Positions 62,688-64,000 of a DNA stretch of 64,000 bases are shown here, piece after piece. A program made the position numbers and the translations under genes. The stretch lies in the NCBI RefSeq assembly GCF_001635455.1, contig NZ_LWEH01000460.1, positions 124,001-188,000 on the forward strand, given 5' to 3'. Under the pieces are notes generated by a model. That model searched no databases, had not been told where the DNA came from, and was given only the letters and a program-made list of their open reading frames with translations. Within the stretch, counting starts at the first letter, position 1. Each line of letters begins with the position of its first letter. The DNA is from Vibrio sp. HI00D65 (GTDB taxonomy: Bacteria; Pseudomonadota; Gammaproteobacteria; Enterobacterales; Vibrionaceae).

Positions 62688-62975
62688 TTAGGGGGCAGAG
62701 CAAATAGTATGGTTATTAGTGAGAGCATGCAGCTTTGATTTATTCCCAAATAACATATCCAACCAATTAGATTTGTGACCATCGAGCGCTTCCATAGCTT
62801 TGACCTTGTGGTCGAAGCGAACGGTTGGCATTGTAGTTGCAGGCTCATGCTCCATAGCCATCGACTCCCAATTCACTTGTTGCGTCGGGATGGTATGAAC
62901 AGGTTGGCTTAATTGCTGGTGTTGATTGAACATGGCCACTTCACTGACCGCGTCCTCAAGTTGTTTGGTATTCAT
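62688..62975 (-). CDS. Small soluble protein of unknown function (95 aa)
   Basis: A 95-residue polar protein, MNTKQLEDAVSEVAMFNQHQQLSQPVHTIPTQQ..., rich in Gln, His, Met and Asn. The N-terminal third is likely helical; the rest seems largely disordered with a short motif ALDGHKSNWLDMLFGNKSK. No membrane segment, signal or known family. The upstream region has a plausible start but no strong ribosome site. Real but uncertain. Confidence 0.5.
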   Translation of the reverse strand: MNTKQLEDAVSEVAMFNQHQQLSQPVHTIPTQQVNWESMAMEHEPATTMPTVRFDHKVKAMEALDGHKSNWLDMLFGNKSKLHALTNNHTICSAP

Positions 62976-63197
62976 CTACATTCCTGTCGACGGTTATTTT
63001 TGTCATTTGTCGCTCATTTTATGGTCAAAGGTTGCGAACAGTATTTAAATGAATGTGATTGATCTTTCGTGAGGTTGCTTGATATCGGTTTAGGAATATT
63101 TGTCTGTGGTGAGGTTCGTTTTTGAAGACGACAAGTGAAAAACAGTACAGAGAGGAAGATGCTGAGTCCACTCGAAAAAGTGAAACTCACCAGAAAA

Positions 63198-63226
63198 ACT
63201 AAGCCCTGCTCTAGGAGCAGGGCTTG
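63198..63226 (-). terminator. Terminator after the monooxygenase gene
   Basis: Stem AAGCCCTGCTC/GAGCAGGGCTT with a TAG loop. On the minus strand it is followed by AGTTTTTCTGG, about 30 bases past the stop. Confidence 0.85.
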
Positions 63227-63252
63227 TTGATGAATCAGCAGTAAACCGCGTA

Positions 63253-63543
63253 TCAGGCGATGTGTGTCATTCGATTGATAGCGAATGACTCGATACATCC
63301 CTCTGTCGCCGCAACGTAGTCTGCGATATGCTGGCTTTCTAGGTGCTTTTCAAGCAGAGCCTCTGATTCCCAATTCTCATGAAACACAAAGTGCGCTGGG
63401 TTGCTGTTGTCTTGATGGAGGTCGTAGTTGATACAGCCTTCTTCAGCACGGGTTTTATCGATCAGTTTGAGCATCTCTGATTTTACAAACTCAATCTTTT
63501 CTTTTTTACAAACGATTGTCGCAATAATGGTTAGCGTAGTCAT
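63253..63543 (-). CDS. YgiN-like antibiotic-biosynthesis-monooxygenase-domain protein
   Basis: A 96-residue ABM-domain protein (ferredoxin-like dimeric fold). It begins TTLTIIATIVCKKEKIEFVKSEMLKLIDKTRAEEGCINYDLHQDNSNPAHFVFHENWESEALLEKHLESQHIADYV, a pattern typical of YgiN quinol monooxygenases and related small enzymes. It may oxidise a quinol or other small substrate; the exact role is not known. It stands alone with its own terminator. Confidence 0.9.
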   Translation of the reverse strand: MTTLTIIATIVCKKEKIEFVKSEMLKLIDKTRAEEGCINYDLHQDNSNPAHFVFHENWESEALLEKHLESQHIADYVAATEGCIESFAINRMTHIA

Positions 63544-63733
63544 TGTGAATCCCTAGGGCAATAAATATATTGGTTCGGGTAATATAAGTATCTATGAATC
63601 AAAGAAAAAGAATCGACGCATCCAATGACTATGGTTATTGGTGTCCATAATCCTTTAGTGATGACTAGACTATTATTGGGGTACGACCATAATAATACCC
63701 GACACTAAGCCGGGTATCTTGAAAGTGAACAAA

Positions 63734-64000
63734 TTAGTTACTGAAATCAGCCTTTACCCAGATCATTCGGTGGTCAGAGGATACGTCCTTGCCGTTACCA
63801 TAGTCACCAATTCGTGAGTCATTGAATAGCTTGCGTCCTTCTTCATACGAAGCTGCCCAGTAAACACCGGATTCAACAATGTTGAGTGTTGCTGAAGGCA
63901 GTGCGTAATCAACCGCAAGACCAAATGTCGATGTAATTCGGTTTGGTTGTGGATGAGAAGATGAGTTATCAACCGCATGTTCTGCCGCGCCATAACTGGT
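63734..64000 (-). CDS. Endonuclease/exonuclease/phosphatase-fold protein, C-terminal end (partial)
   Basis: The last 88 residues of a protein whose start lies right of the window: NSSSHPQPNRITSTFGLAVDYALPSATLNIVESGVYWAA..., ending DVSSDHRMIWVKADFSN. The late SSDH motif followed by a strand to the C-terminus fits the final catalytic Asp-His of the endonuclease/exonuclease/phosphatase superfamily, which includes secreted vibrio nucleases. A frameshifted shadow frame overlaps it and is not the gene. Family assignment is moderate because only the end is visible. Confidence 0.6.
   Translation of the reverse strand, partial: TSYGAAEHAVDNSSSHPQPNRITSTFGLAVDYALPSATLNIVESGVYWAASYEEGRKLFNDSRIGDYGNGKDVSSDHRMIWVKADFSN

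Noticed and set aside
63014..63298. 94-codon minus-strand frame overlapping the monooxygenase gene end
   Set aside because: It runs through the terminator stem and has no family features.
63763..63993. 76-codon minus-strand frame at the right edge
   Set aside because: The overlapping frame ending at 63734 gives a better protein with the SSDH motif typical of the nuclease/phosphatase fold.
1..64000. CRISPR arrays, tRNA or rRNA genes, IS elements, prophage
   Set aside because: No regularly spaced repeats, transposase or integrase frames, or RNA gene signatures were seen by eye. A tRNAscan or ISfinder search would be decisive.

Overview
The window looks like a piece of a marine Vibrio genome. 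The supporting signs are a GH18 chitinase with CBM5/12 modules, a phaB-phaA-phasin-phaC polyhydroxyalkanoate operon, a napFDABC operon followed by the short TIGR02808-type protein and divergent narQP, norR divergent from hmp, ToxR-type and FadL-type remnants, and moderate-to-low GC. In known vibrios several of these loci sit on chromosome 2, so a chromosome 2 origin is a reasonable inference. No rRNA, tRNA, CRISPR array, IS element or prophage was seen.

Layout. 1-1.3 kb: end of a polar amino acid ABC transporter (permease and ATPase). 1.5-3.8 kb: YqhD-like alcohol dehydrogenase with a divergent AraC/YqhC-like activator. 3.9-8.0 kb: a same-strand run of small genes, including four GNAT acetyltransferases, a DJ-1/PfpI protein, a small lipoprotein and a 55-residue membrane protein. 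8.0-11.7 kb: RclC-like membrane protein, two consecutive broken genes (PhzF-like and RidA-like, each with an in-frame TAG), and a BCCT transporter. 12.1-15.3 kb: large secreted chitinase. 15.5-18.4 kb: small membrane protein, decayed DUF4136 lipoprotein, DacA carboxypeptidase, zinc/iron-chelating-type cysteine-cluster protein. 18.5-22.8 kb: long RluA-type pseudouridine synthase, then a TetR-CurA-GST unit with two identical operator-like palindromes and a frameshifted GST. 22.9-25.5 kb: membrane-anchored FKBP, DsbA-like lipoprotein, OmpA-like lipoprotein, membrane-anchored glutaredoxin. 25.5-28.7 kb: nitric oxide module norR/hmp with NorR-box-like repeats and a sigma-54 promoter between them. 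28.8-40.7 kb: housekeeping and transport genes (TDT carrier, ClcA, YeiR, RhlE, LysE-type exporter, PhoX, YggL, EamA exporter, Lrp regulator). 40.9-42.7 kb: three genes of unknown function. 43.3-47.7 kb: PHA synthesis operon. 47.8-55.0 kb: periplasmic nitrate reductase and its NarQP two-component system. 55.2-56.5 kb: DcuC. 57.0-58.1 kb: decayed ToxR-like regulator and FadL-like porin. 58.3-62.6 kb: RND efflux pump. 62.7-64.0 kb: unknown protein, YgiN-type monooxygenase, and the end of a secreted nuclease/phosphatase-type protein.

Functionally, the window groups anaerobic and nitrosative metabolism (Nap, NarQP, DcuC, NorR/Hmp), carbon storage and chitin use, envelope redox and folding proteins, and efflux. 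Six genes show clear decay or disruption (PhzF-like, RidA-like, DUF4136, GST, ToxR-like, FadL-like). I found no convincing wholly new multi-gene system. The strongest leads are the twin amber-interrupted genes, the twin TetR operators, the NorR/sigma-54 control region of hmp, and several unannotated small proteins.
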